Below are positions 1-12,246 of a stretch of 64,000 nucleotides of DNA, piece after piece. The position numbers were made by a program, and so were the translations under genes. Position 1 is the stretch's first letter. The number at the start of each line of letters is the position of its first letter. This stretch comes from Phyto melanocephala (lineage: Eukaryota > Arthropoda > Insecta > Diptera > Rhinophoridae): NCBI GenBank assembly GCA_941918925.1, contig OW799234.1, forward strand, positions 119,734,284 to 119,798,283, read 5' to 3'. The notes under the pieces were generated by a model that was not told the origin of the DNA, did no database searches, and was given only the letters and a program-made list of their open reading frames with translations.

Positions 1-94
1 CGTTTTTCTTATAAAATGATGAGTGAATTTTTTTCGGTATATATTTTAAATAATAGATAAATATTAGCCTCTTGTAGTTCTATACCTTTCATGA

Positions 95-531
95 TAGTTT
101 AAAAGGGTATGTATATTTAAGTTTGTAATTTCTACAATATTTATGTGCGACCCTATAAAGTACATAAATATATTCTGAATTCTTATAGATATGCAAGTCG
201 ATTTAGCTAAGATAACAACAAAATCTAGCGGTCGCTAATACATACTTATGTATGTATCGACGGTCACAGGTATTTTTTACGAAATTTATTTTTTTTTTTT
301 AGTGATTTCAATACATTTTACACAAATACATCAAAAATAACAGTTTTACAAGCGTTTTTACAAAACCAGTTACATTATGATAATATACTTCTTACTAGAT
401 TATTACCTTTTTCTGTAAAGCTACGATTATTAGAGCTAGGGCCTTTCCATCTGTGACCATCGATATGTACATGATGGTACAATACATATAATATTCAGCA
501 TATCCGAATATAGCGCTCTTACTTGTTTATT
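95..531 (+). mobile_element. Degenerate INE-1-like (short subfamily) element
   Basis: The left end has AAAGGGTATGTATA, then a worn 'TTTGTAATTTCTAC ... CGACCCTATAAAGTA' block. The right end reads CCGAATATAGCGCTCTTACTTG, the hairpin-side terminus seen in many copies in this window, although the hairpin arm is damaged (CAGCATATCCG). A roughly 210-bp insert with short inverted ends (TATCGACGGTCACAG at about 255, CTGTGACCATCGATA at about 451) sits inside it. The family assignment rests on shared terminal motifs and is an inference. Confidence 0.55.
255..466. repeat. Small inverted-end insert (family C) inside the 95-531 element
   Basis: The ends are near-perfect inverted 15-mers (TATCGACGGTCACAG and CTGTGACCATCGATA). 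The interior (AGTGATTTCAATACA..., TTTTTCTGTAAAG..., AGGGCCTTTC) is clearly related to 56913-57150, where the same sequence splits a LINE reverse-transcriptase relic. It behaves like a small non-coding MITE. No coding capacity is seen. Confidence 0.45.
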
Positions 532-950
532 TTAAATGAAATGAATAAAATTTTCTAATTACATATATTTGTATTTTTCATTTCAAAAATTTTATTTTCC
601 ATTTAACAAGTAATTTATCAATAATTTTTAAAATTTGGGATTTACTTTTTTGAAAAAAAAAAACTAAATTTTATGCTTGATTACAATTCTAGAATTTTTT
701 GCTAGGGAGGTACAATTTCAAAAGCTCAAAATTCCATATACCATCTCTGTATGAATCTGCATTTTCTACTTTCGATTATTTTCTTTTTTTTGTATATCCC
801 ATTTATTCAATTTATTTTTTATCATTTTTAAATATTAAACAATTATACAAATATAAAAAATGTATTTATTATTCTAAAAAACATTACGAAAGAATACGTT
901 ACAAGCAACTTTTTTATGTTCTGCGAAAGAAATGGCAGATTTTTTTTTTC

Positions 951-1053
951 GTAAATGCATGCATTTTTAACAATGTATTAATATAAGACTCTTTTATCAG
1001 AAACTTAAGTCTGAGAACATTTAAAATAAGATGTAGGAAATTTTCTAATTTTT
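951..1053 (+). repeat. Direct repeat copy 1 flanking an INE-1-like element
   Basis: About 103 bp starting GTAAATGCAT, after a T-run, and ending near AAATTTTCTA recurs at 1769-1872 with few differences. The two copies bracket the INE-1-like element at 1052-1752. Neither contains a gene. Confidence 0.75.
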
Positions 1054-1752
1054 ATACCGTTCACCTGTGGTGCACAAGGGTATATATTGCTTTGTCATTC
1101 CGTTTGTAATTTCTACAATTTTCATTTCCGACCACATAAAGTATATATTTTCTGAAAGCTTATGAATAGAGGAGTCGATTAAGCCCTGACCGTTTGTCCA
1201 TGTGTTAGTTGAAATCAACTTTAAGAAGCAACCATATGTTCCTCAAATCTGCGTATGGTATCAATCTCTTGGAAATATCCGGGAATGAATCGCTATTGAA
1301 ATTCAGCACAATCGCCCATTAACTTTCTGAGATATGAGTAAAAAACCACGACCACCTCGTTTTTTTCACAATTACAACAACAACATACATACATATGCAT
1401 ATACTGGTTAGAGTAAACGTGGCATCGAATCCCAGCTTAGCCAAAAAAATTTTTTTTTTATATTATTTTTTTATTTTATATATTTATATATTTTTTTTAT
1501 TTAATATTTTATTTTTAAATTTTTTTTAATTGGTTTTTTGTTTTTTTTGTTTTTAATACATTTTTTTCTTATTTTTATTAATTATTTTTTTTTTTGGAAA
1601 CATACGTAAACTTAATTTATAACTCTGCAAGATGTTTTGTATATGTTTGTACGTATTTCATATGAGATGAATGGTGATACAAAAAATTGTTTTTGCATGA
1701 ATACACGTTGTGAAGGGTATATAAGATTCGCACAGCCGAATATATCACTGTT
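1052..1752 (+). mobile_element. INE-1-like element, short subfamily
   Basis: It begins TTTATACCGTTCACC, followed by TTTGTCATTCCGTTTGTAATT and CATAAAGTATATATTTTCTG. It has a poly-A/T-rich middle and ends GAAGGGTATATAAGATTCGCACAGCCGAATATA. The subterminal inverted TATACCC/GGGTATA and the outer ATTCGG..CCGAAT hairpin are features of the INE-1/DINE-1 group of non-autonomous Helitron relatives. It has no coding potential and lies in the presumed Ubr3 intron. Confidence 0.7.
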
Positions 1753-1768
1753 TTTTTTTTTTTTTTTT

Positions 1769-1872
1769 GTAAATGCATAAATTTTTAACAATGTCTTAAT
1801 ATAAGACTCTTTTTTTCAGAAACTTAAGTCTCAGAACATTTAAATTCAGATGTAGGAAATTTTCTAGTTTTT
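1769..1872 (+). repeat. Direct repeat copy 2 flanking an INE-1-like element
   Basis: Second copy of the block at 951-1053, again immediately after a long T-run. A further weakly similar pair (around 708-760 and 1987-2035, GTACAATTTC...ATACCATCTC) suggests the duplication was once larger. Confidence 0.75.
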
Positions 1873-3063
1873 TAAATATCTATTATTGTTTTCCTGTAAT
1901 ATTAAATTTTTTGAAAATTTTTAAAGTTTGTGAATCACTTCTTTCATAAATAATGGAATATAATTCTGAAAATATTTGTGCTGGAAAAGTACAATTTCGA
2001 AATTCGAATGTTAAAAACTTCATAATATACCATCTCACATGTATTATAACTTCCTTTCTCTCTCTCTCTCTCTTTCTGCAATTGTATAATTACATGTACT
2101 TTTAAGGTTTTACTTTGAATTATATTCTTTGTTGTATTTCATATACCATTTATTTAATTAATTTATTATTTTTATGACGTTCTTTATACATACATGCATA
2201 CATATTAAACTGTTTTCACATTTAAAATTAAAACCTGGTTTTAACATTAAGACCACTAACAGCTGATTTTGCGTACACACCACAAGTTTAGCTAAATCAG
2301 GTTTTATTAACTCACAGTATGTCCGATAATTAATTAATTAATTTCTCGTAGAAATAAGTGTATATTTTTAAGTATGTTTTTTAAAACTTTTGTTAAAATA
2401 TTTGTTTTACACACTGTAAAGGTATCAGCTGTTTTTCTTTGTATGAAAAACTAAAACAATTTTACAATGCGCTCCAAAATATAAATTACTTCATTTTCTG
2501 TGAATGAATAGCTGAAGAGTGGTTGAAAATTATGGAGATACTTTTTCTTTTGATGTTGTTGTTGCTGCATCCAACACAAAGTATTAATTTTTTTTTAATT
2601 TTTCGTTATATCTTTTGCATTTACACATATGGTGTATCCTAGTAAAAATTATTTACCTAAACTGCGATTAAATTTCAAGTGTAAAAGATCAAAAATATGA
2701 ACTAAATTTAAAGTTTTCATTAAAATATATTTGGCAAATTCACAATGTGTCCTAAAAATAAAAATTTTGACTTTATGACAATACGACACCTAGGACCCCT
2801 TTGTGGATTACCCAATTAAAATACATATATGCATTGTTTATTTTATGGCTGTTAAAACTATTAATTTTTAAAAGAAAAAACTTGGCTTGACGTGGTGGGA
2901 ATATCTTATTCCACAAATACAAATAACGTCAATTAAGTGCTAAATTTAAAATAACTTCTACGGATTTTAATAAAAAATCAAAAGTAATCAAAGTAATAAA
3001 TCTTAAACATTTATTATAAATTTACTAAAATACATTCAATTCTATTCGTTTCTTGTATTACAG
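1873..3063 (+). other. Non-coding, presumed Ubr3 intron
   Basis: AT-rich sequence with a short (CT)n run near 2059-2074. It ends in a polypyrimidine/AG acceptor (TTGTATTACAG, ending 3063). No exon with similarity to the upstream UBR3 protein is recognised here, so the UBR box and N-terminal exons are taken to lie left of the window. Confidence 0.6.
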
Positions 3064-6000
3064 AGTTTTTTTTATGAAATATTGGCCGGCATCTGGGTAC
3101 GCAATGGTCTGCAGATTAAAGGTCAAGCCATGACCTATATCCAGGCAAATTTTTGCAACTCTATGGCAGATATGGATTTATTCTTTTTACAGATTTGTGC
3201 TACAAATTTACCGCAATATTTCTTTCTACAAAATACAATTGAATTATTTGGTGTGTCGCAATGGCTGGAGACGGCGCCACTAAAACAGCCACAGAAAATG
3301 GAACAAACATCAATGCTTGAAGGTTTCCTCACATTTCTAGCTACTTTGGTGACCAGTCGTACAAATCTGGGCAATGATGAGGCTACACAATGTATTATAG
3401 AAATTAGTGCTTTACTAGCTACAGAAAATAAGACTCATTCGCAATTGTTGGAACTGATGCCGGAGAGATCGGGTAATGTGCACACAAAGAATTTCGAAAC
3501 ATTTTTAAAGATTTTGTCCGTGTACAAGGCTCCCTCAGCGGGATCGGAAAATTTGGAGCAAGGCTTATTTACACCCATCGATGAGGTGTGGGAAAAGTAC
3601 TATGATCCTTTACATGTTCTTTTGAGAGCTGTTCACAGAAGAGATTTTCAGTCGTCTTTGGATCGTTTTACGAACTATGTCAAATCAAAGAACAAAATGC
3701 CTACCAGTGGCAATTTGTGGCCACCATTTAGGCTGCCAAGGCCGGTAGGTCCGGCGTTTAGTGATCCTTGTCGTATATTAAGTTCTCGAGTCTTCCATTC
3801 AACCATACTATCGATCCTGTATCGAGCTGTACATTCTCGCGATGTTTCAGAACATTTATTAGCCTTAGCAATATTCCTACTGGAAATTGCCATCGAAACT
3901 AGTGAAGATATCAAGATTAGCGATAATGCCGCCGTTGTCGAATGCGAAGACCATCACAAGCCTTGCTATCGTTTTGGCATGCGCCGGGATCCACCAAAAT
4001 TGTTCAAATGCTACCCCACAGATAATTTAAGTTGTAACTTAAGGCATGTAGTGACAAAGATTTCGTTAAAGTCTCAAGATCCTCAGGTGACACCGGCCCA
4101 TTATAGATCAAACCCTTTCTATCCAGATGTGGATTATGATATAGACGATAATACTACTTCGGCAATGGAAATTTCACCAGCTTGGCTGGAGAATATGGAT
4201 CGAAACTTAAGTGTTCTACATAGTACTTCGGCACCCAATGCGACTACAACTTCAACCGCTATAGTACCTATGCGTTCACAAAATATGGAAGTGGCTTTGC
4301 CTGCCGATTTGTCTGTTGTCCCCGAAACTGGCCTTGTTATTAGACAAGATAGTCAGGACGATGATTCGATTCGGGACGTATCCAATGCAATCGAAAATAC
4401 AAGAGCTAATTCCCCAGCTATTGAATTCCGTTTCTCCTTACAACCTATTACAATGGCGGCTGATACAGGTATGGAAGTTGTACTGCATGAGACTCAAAAT
4501 CCTGGTACTTCCACGAACACTGCCAATCAAATGAGAAACAACCAGCCAACAGCACAAAACCGTAGACAAACACAGTCTGAAATGTTCCCTCCTTCCACAC
4601 CCAATTCAATAGGTAGTCTAATACCCTTTCCTCGCGTACAACCCGTCGCAGTACCAAGTACAAATATGGATGTTGTACCCTCGAATCCGACACTTGGCGT
4701 AAGCGCTCTAGGAGCTCGCCGAGCATTTGATGCCAGCAATCGCAAACGTTCGGTAGATAATGCCATTGATGGTCTTAGCAAAGATGAGGTGATCGTAGAA
4801 GAAAGTATATTATCACTGCTCCTCAAACTACACTCACAATTAAGTGGCACTTTGGATAGTTTTTCGTGTTACGATGTCGAAGAAGAGGAAGGTTTTGAAG
4901 CGAAAGAAGGTGATTCTTCAGCTTCATCCTCAGTCATGGATGTAGACTGTGAAGACTCCACAGAACCTTCAACTTCTTCAGCTGCTGCAGCAGCAGCGGC
5001 TTCTAGTCAAACCAAAAATCGCAATATTAAAGTTTCCGATTCTCGTATTGGAGATGGCCCCTACTTCATAGGCAACCTTTTGCGCAAGATTGCGAAACAG
5101 GATGAATCGTGTGCCCAAAATATTGACGATATACGACGTAAACTCTGGCCGAATCAACGCGAGAAGCAGGCGGAAGCCAAGGCTAGAGAAGCCAAGGAAA
5201 AAGAGGAGCGACGCAAACGGGCACGTGAGAGACAAATGAAAATGATGCAAGAATTTGCAAACAAACAAAAGGAGTTCATGCAAACGGCTGCTGCAAATAA
5301 TATGGATGCTGGAATGGAAGAAGAAGAAGACCTGTATGAAGAACAGCCCCGCGAAAAAGAATACGATTGCATTATATGTAATTGCACCACTCCCAGCACC
5401 GAGTCAAATCCGATAGGTCTAGTAGTGCTTGTCGAATCCAGCGGCATTGTCGGTCATCGGCGAAGGATTAGCGAGAGGCTGCCCCTACCATTATCTCCAG
5501 AGGACGAAGAAAGACTTAAGCGCAGCACGCGTTTGGCTACTGAATTTAATAGACGCATTGAAATTTTAAGTTTAAAATTTGGCGAAGAGTCCTGGTGTCT
5601 ATCCAATAATATGGCCTATGAAAATGGTGTTCATGTGCAGTCGTGTGGTCATCATTTACATCTAAGTTGCTTAGATGCCTATCTCAAGACTTTGTATGCC
5701 AGTCAAAGACAGCATTTGCATGAAAGAGGAGAATTTTACTGTCCCGTCTGTAGGCAGCTTTCAAATTCTGTATTGCCACTTAGTCCTCAGCTGGATCGTC
5801 CAACACCAGTTGTACGATCGGGTGTTCAACCGTTCGAGCAATTAGTATCGGAACTAACGAACCTTATAAAGGAGAACGAAAAAACATTGGTAAGTTTAAA
5901 TTATTTTTGTATTAACTTTTATCTCTTGATATTTATGATTTTGATTTGATTTGCTTCTTTTTTCACTGTCATTAGACCTCAACAAAACTGTCAGAAGCAA

Positions 6001-7821
6001 TGGGTCGTGCAATGGAAGACATGACAAATATTACAAATCGTAAAATGAAAAGAATACCACCAACGTTCCGAAGTCTGTTTTTATTTGTTACCTCAATAGC
6101 TCGTACAAATTTGGAGTCTGAAATTATACAACGCGGTGGCACATTGTGCACAACAAATCCCACACGTTATAAACCAAAAAGAGACTGCATTGTACCATTA
6201 TTGCATGTTCTTTCTGTACATGTACGAGTGTTGGTTGAATGGCCGCTGTGGAGTTCTTGGGCATCGTTAGCTGGTATGCCAGTGACAGAAAGTGCACCAG
6301 TGCCTTCACATTGTCGTGAAGTTATACCAGGATTACTAACAGATCCTATAGCCTTGTTGCTGAAATTTATACTTTTAGCACCATTGCATTTAGATCAGGG
6401 TAAAATTAAATAAAAAATTGGTTTCATTACTGTTTTTATAAACTTTTTCGTTTTAACTTTTTCTCATTGTTTACTCTTAGAATACTTCACTTGTATGGTT
6501 AAAGTTATGTACAATTTATTGTTCTATCAAATTGTTGTACAATTATGTGTTACTTTGACTGATCTCGAATGTGAATATATTTTGGCAAATTTTAGTGCCT
6601 CTCCAACGGCTGAACAGAATACACTCTCAAGTCGTCGCAATTCAATGCGTTCACAGAATATGTCATATTTGGGACGCGCAATGGCCTTAGTTTTGAAAAG
6701 CACTAACCGTTTAACACACCTTAGACGCGATAGTATACCGTCCACTTCAGCAGCCGCTTCTGCTGTCATGGGCGTCAATAGCGGAGCGTCAGAAGACAAT
6801 TCTGTAGTTGGTGTTGAGGTTAATCTGAAATCAATGGAAACACAATTGCAGACTCTCTGTTTACCATTCCTACGAATCGCGGCCTTATTGCGTCAACATT
6901 TGTATAGACACGAAATGCCCGAAATCTTAGCACCAGGCTTAGAATTTGTGCGTTTGGTTTATTACTTGGAATTGGTTACCGATTCAATGGATTGGGATTG
7001 TTTTAATGCCTCAAAAGGTTTGTGCTTTATACCCGGCACCGAGGAATCACTACCAAAATTCTGGTGTGAACAACTTATGAATATTCGTCCACCAACGGAT
7101 ACAGTAAGAGAATTAGTTTTACTCAATCAACATGCTTCGTGGCATCAACCAAAACTATTGGAATTACCTAGAGAATATGAGAGATTATTTACGGTAACTT
7201 TACTTGTTGCTAAATTTTCATTAAGTAAAATAATATGCAATGTCAATCTTGATTATATATAATTTTAGTATTACCACGAACGCCCATGCCTTAATTGCTA
7301 TAAAGTTCCCAAAGAAAGTTCTATTTGCTTACTTTGTGGTACCATAGTGTGTTTGAAACAAAATTGTTGTGCTGAAAATGAGTGCTGTGAAGCTGTGAGA
7401 GTATGTTTTCATTTCTTATTTGTTTTTAAACATTATCAATAAATAAATTAACAATTGTAAAATATTATTGTACTTTCCCTCTTTAGCATACAATTACTTG
7501 TGGCGGTGGTATTGGCATATTCTTGGTTGTAACATCGACTTATATTATTGTTATTCGTGGCCGGAGAGCATGTCTATGGGGTTCACTATATCTAGACGAT
7601 TTTGATGAAGAGGATCGAGATCTAAAGTAAGATATTTCCACTTGCCGTGACCCTTATATGTTATTATTATATATATTGCCCTCGTTTCAATATCTCTTTA
7701 CAGGCGAGGCAAACCGTTATACTTAAGTAGAGATCGTTTTAACTTGTTGGAATCTCAATGGTTGTCCCATAAATTTGCCCATACAAAACATACATGGGTA
7801 TTCCATAGGGATTTGTTGTGA
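3064..7821 (+). CDS. Ubr3: E3 ubiquitin-protein ligase UBR3, C-terminal 1450 residues (5' exons outside window)
   Basis: Exons are 3064-5889, 5976-6399, 6481-7193, 7269-7400, 7487-7626 and 7704-7821. All have GT/AG borders and phases that join, giving 1450 codons plus TGA. The first exon opens in frame as [20 protein letters not shown], the block that leads into the catalytic half of UBR3, so this is an internal exon and not a start. Visible features are a poly-Ala run (about residues 640-648), a charged coiled coil (about 700-740) and a RING-H2 finger (about 767-897: [17 protein letters not shown]) split by an insert. The last four exons carry the conserved UBR C-terminal region with a Cys-rich [13 protein letters not shown]...CLLCG segment. 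UBR3 proteins are cytosolic N-recognin-family E3 ligases; Drosophila Ubr3 is reported to act on DIAP1 and Costal-2. The usual length is about 1900-2200 aa, so one third or more (including the UBR box) is off-window. Confidence 0.95.
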
Positions 7822-9012
7822 AATATGCAAGATTTGTTACGTAACATTCAAGACATGATGATAGTTGAAATTTAAACAATTTACAAATTTATAAACTAAT
7901 AACGATTAAATAATAATAATAATTGCAAATATATATACATCTTATAAATAAATAATTATAATACAATTATGATTATATATTTTCCTTCCTTTTCTCCTCC
8001 TCCACACACACTTCTACCATATTATCTATATATATACAATTAAAAAAATAGTTTATATACAATAAATAAATTGATATTAAATTAATGATAATAAATATGT
8101 ATTTTTAAAATTAACAAAAACAAAAAATAAATAATAGGTATCGCTAAACAAAATATATAAAAAGAAAAAAATTAATTATAAATTATAGAATTACATATAC
8201 ATATAAATAAATAAGTACTGGCTCATTTGCGACAATTGGGTCTAAATTCTTAACACTATTCTTTTATTTGTTTTAATCTACATTGGCAAAAGCTAAACTT
8301 GATTTACATGTGTAGTAGAGATTTTTTTATTTGTTTTATAAAATGTGTCTTAATATTTACCCCTATATTCATAAATTTAAAATGAGTTTAAAATTTATTT
8401 TAATTTAAATTATTCATACATTTTTTAAAAATTGATTTCAAATACGTATTATTTTTTAAGAATATAAGCCATTAACTTTAATTTTGACGTACATGAAGGA
8501 GACTCTCTCAAAGTAATAAGTAATTTGAAGAAATTATAAATTTTAATTCCGTGCTATATTTTCTCATAATCAATTCGAAATATTTCAATTTTAGGTTATT
8601 AACTTTTTGTCGCAAATGAGCAATGTAAAAACAAAATATTTATTTTTGAACTTCCTCATTATTAATTACATATTTATTATTTTGTTTAATTTTATTTACT
8701 GTTAATTTTTATACATATATAAAATCTTTATAAAAACCACTTTATTTAAATTTTTTTCCTATTACTATTTTTGATTATTTAAAATAATTTTTAAATTAAT
8801 GAATAAAGCACATAAATACACACTGTGTACGTAATAAGTTTTTTTAGGACATTAAATTAAATAATAAAGTTAAAATTTATATAGAACTATCATTTGTTTT
8901 AATGAAAGAAATAATTTGTGGCTAATATGCATAACTAAATATATTAGGTAAAATAAGTTTTACAGAATATGAACTTAAATTTAAAGTAAATACATATATC
9001 TTTTATTCGCTA
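7822..9012 (+). other. Ubr3 3' UTR and intergenic AT-rich DNA
   Basis: Several AATAAA motifs within 150 nt of the Ubr3 stop (for example around 7900-7960) could serve polyadenylation. The rest is AT-rich with no recognisable coding sequence and contains the MITE candidate at 8221-8621. Confidence 0.5.
8221..8621. mobile_element. MITE candidate with 15-bp terminal inverted repeats
   Basis: GCTCATTTGCGACAA at 8221-8235 is the exact reverse complement of 8607-8621. The 400-bp interior is AT-rich and non-coding. No clear target-site duplication is visible, so the superfamily is unassigned. Confidence 0.5.
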
Positions 9013-9180
9013 TAACACTAGGTAGGTAGGTAGGTAAGTAAGGCCGGTGTGAAGCAAACTTCACACCCTCACCCAGAAACCAATACGGTCCATTGGGACG
9101 CCTTAAAAAATAATAAGAGATAGAAATCAGAACACGAGAAGAAGAGAATGGAAGAAGAAAGAGAGAAGACAGAAAAGGTG
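9013..9180 (-). repeat. SINE tail fragment (same family as 58600-58812)
   Basis: Read on the minus strand it gives a pyrimidine-rich stretch, then GGCGTCCCAATGGACCGTA, GGGTGAGGGTGTGAAG, GGCCTTACTTACC and (ACCT)n. This is the same order as the 3' part of the complete SINE at 58600-58812. The tRNA-like head is not recognisable here. Confidence 0.65.
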
Positions 9181-9530
9181 AGAAGTGGACAACAAACTAA
9201 AGCCAAAAAAAAAGAGCCAAGACCCTACAAACGACCTATTCCCGGTCTCAAGTCACGAAGGCAGGTCATTCCCATTACGAACCCTATCAGATTCTCGAGT
9301 CCACAGCTCGAGACATCACCCAATTCGCCAAGAAATCTACTACCTAGCCATCTCAATCTGCAGTCTAGGACATTGGCACAGAACTGTCTCCAACTCCTCC
9401 GGATAACACTAACTATTTGAACAGTACAGTGCCGGACTTAACTATTCACACAGCAATTACTTCCACTTTATATGTTTCATATTGTTAAATAAAGATACCT
9501 AGGCCTTTGCAGTATTCAAAAAAAAAAATT
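9181..9530 (+). repeat. Possible retroposed fragment ending in AATAAA and poly(A)
   Basis: Locally less AT-rich sequence ends with AATAAA (9488-9493) and an A-run (about 9518-9528), the layout of a retroposed 3' end on the plus strand. Two overlapping open frames of 73-90 codons show no family similarity and are not called as genes. Confidence 0.35.
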
Positions 9531-10270
9531 ATTTATTCAACTCTTTATTATTAAGATATATAAAAAAAATAATCCTAATGTTACATCAGTAGAAAAAAAC
9601 GTCTTTCCTGAAGTCAACATCCTTATTTATATATCCTTTTGCAATTCTTTTTCCTTGCGGCCATAGAGCTATAACCGGTGAAGTGTAGAGTTTTTCATAC
9701 AGTTTTGGGTGTATTTGTCTGCCCATCTCTAGGTTTTCCAATAAAAGTGATATGATTTCTTTAAAAAAAACTCATTATTAATGAAATTTGAAATTTTTTT
9801 ATTTAATGTGAAGTACATTCGATACAATTAAGTTCTAAAAAAACGTCATTCAAATGGCCTCCCCGACTTTTTCGGCAAGAACGAATTTGATGAACCCAAT
9901 TTTCGAGCACTTTTTCCACCAAATCAAGTCGTATGACATATATATTTTTCTTATTGTTCTTTACGGCTAAAGCACAAACGTCAAATTGTTATAAAATAAA
10001 AGCTAAGCAAAACAGACAAATTGCCAAAGAAATTATAGTGTAAAAGCAAATTCGGAAAAACTTGACAATTCAAATCGTCTTGTGTGACCTTAGACTTAAA
10101 AAATTTACTTTTTTAACTTTTAAAAAAATAGCGTACGGCAGCCTAAATTCTAAACATACTACGTATTATTTGATCGTTCTACGATTTTGGAAATCATTTG
10201 TTGTGCGGAAGCAAAGTTTTAAATTATTCGTTTCATTGCTACGGTATACTTTCGTCATTGCGGTATTATT
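9531..10270. other. Intergenic, nothing recognised
   Basis: AT-rich sequence with no coding similarity. Fragments such as GTTTTCCAATAAAAGTG and GAATTTGATGAACCCAATTTTCGAG may be remains of a mobile element but cannot be assigned. Confidence 0.4.
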
Positions 10271-11365
10271 TTTATACCCTTCACCTGTGGTGCACAAGGG
10301 TATATATAGCTTTGTCATTCCGTTCGTAATTTCTGCAATTTTGATTTCCAACCCCATAAAGTATATATTTTTTAAAAGCTTATGAATAGAGTAGTCGATT
10401 AAGCCTTAACCGTCTGCCCGTTTGTCCATGTGTTGGTTGAAATAAATTTTTAGAAGCAACCATATGTTCCTCAAATCTGCGTATGGTATCAATCTTTTGG
10501 AAATAATCGGGAATGAATCGCTATTGAAATTCAGCACAATCGCCCTATAACTTTCTGAGATATGACCAAAAAAACACGACTGTCTCTGTTTTTTCTTATA
10601 TCTTTACCGACAAAATTAAAATTTTTCAGCCATATAATAATTTATAGGTACCTCTGCTACTATTTGTTGATATAAAATGCCTCCAGAGATATTCGTGAAA
10701 AAATTTTATATAAACGGGCTCTAATCGGTAAAGTTAGGCAAAATTTTTTTTTTTATAAATAATATTTCAAAAATTAACGAAAATCAAATTTTTTCAGCTT
10801 CTAGACAACCAAAAGAGTTAATATTGGTATCATCTGAAAGGACTTGACTAACGCAGTATAAGCACTATAAAAATTATGGCCGCCACTACAAAATGGCGGA
10901 CAATATTTTATAAATGGGTTAAATCTGGTATTTTTTTTTTTTTTTATTAATTCTTCATTTACATAACCGAGCCTATAAGGCCATATACAGTTAATAAAAG
11001 CTACTTATTTATTTTAACATGTAACTACTTGAAACCCCTCTATATTGGTATCAAATGATAGGGTTTGACCAGTAGAATACAGTATCTTATTGAAAAACGT
11101 GAAATCCAAGATAGCGTCTTAAACAAAATGGCGGAACAAATTTGTTTAACCCCATCAATATGGGTATCAAATGAGAGCTTGACTAGTAGAATACAGATAA
11201 CAATGTACTTAAAAATTTTAAATCAAGGATGGCGTCGGAAATAATAGGAAAAATGGCGTATAACATGAAATATAGATTAAGCTACGATGTGGGATTATAA
11301 TTATGTACATGATGGTGAAGGGTATTTTCAGATTCTGCACGGCCGAATATAGAACTCTTACTTGT
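10271..11365 (+). mobile_element. INE-1-like element, long variant of the short subfamily
   Basis: It starts TTTATACCCTTCACCTGTGG and shares TTTGTCATTCCGTTCGTAAT and CCCCATAAAGTATATATTTT with the other copies. It continues through several AAATGGCGG blocks and ends GATTCTGCACGGCCGAATATAGAACTCTTACTTG. At 1.09 kb it retains an internal region missing from the 0.4-0.7 kb copies. Related long copies are at about 20950-22150, 43448-46985 and 55640-56170. It is non-coding. Confidence 0.7.
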
Positions 11366-12246
11366 TTTTAGTTTTAGTCGTAAGAGGGAGTAACTGCTTA
11401 AGTCCACATTACTTAAATTGAGAAAATAACACCATCACAATCCCGCAATTCTCTCAAGAGAATTTTCAACTGTTTTGGGCAACATTACAGGTTATATAGC
11501 GAAAAAAACTTTTCCTTAGATTTTCAACGAACATAATCATTTAGAATAATACCTTATAACATAAGTAACTAAATGTACGAAAACTGATATGCTCTTCAAT
11601 AAAGCAATTTAAAGAAATCAACCCCAAAACTTAAAAGTACTTTTTAGAAAAACGATAAATAAGCATCTTTTATTTATTGTATTATTTAATAATAAAAATG
11701 AAGTAAGTAACTTTTGTTCTTTATTTTGACAAATTAAAAAACCAAATAAGTCACATGCATAGGTTTGTATACTGATATTTTTACAACATATTTACAAATT
11801 TCGTATATAATTGGTAAATTCATAAGTTTTGTTGTTATGTAGTGTCATAATTTACAAGAATTTTAAAATAATTGCAAAATATTGTACATATTGTTTATTT
11901 AAAAGTTTTTTCACAATATTATTAATATTTTTGTGCTTCTGCACAAAAATTTTTTTTGACAATCGCGGAACAAAATTAATATGTTCCATTATTATTATTT
12001 ATTTGTTTAAACTCACTTTATTATGTTTCATCGCGGATTGAGAACTCAATTTATTGGTTATTTTAATTCCCTCTAAGTCACTCAAGAAAATCCTCGAGTA
12101 GTATGGCAACTCCTAATTTAAATCAAGTAATTAAATTTGAAACACCCTGTTAAATAAATTTGCATACCGTTAAATGCTTGTCAAAAGGAAACGATTTTAA
12201 GAAAATATATTTGTTTTAACCACAGAAATTAAGCATTTAACTTAGT
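11366..12246 (+). other. Upstream region of the HSF-domain gene
   Basis: AT-rich DNA with no recognisable coding sequence. The 5' UTR and promoter of the gene starting at 12247 should lie here. No convincing TATA/Inr pair could be fixed. Confidence 0.4.

Noticed and set aside
699..986. 95-codon frame MLGRYNFKSS...
   Set aside because: Low-complexity Phe/Tyr/Lys-rich translation of AT-rich intron DNA; no similarity and no splice context.
4316..5447. Frames on both strands inside Ubr3 exon 1
   Set aside because: Shadows of the conserved UBR3 frame.
9148..9420. Two overlapping frames of 73 and 90 codons
   Set aside because: They lie in SINE/retroposed material; codon use and composition show no sign of selection and no family match.
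10062..10385. 107-codon frame
   Set aside because: It runs into the start of an INE-1-like element, so it is chance.
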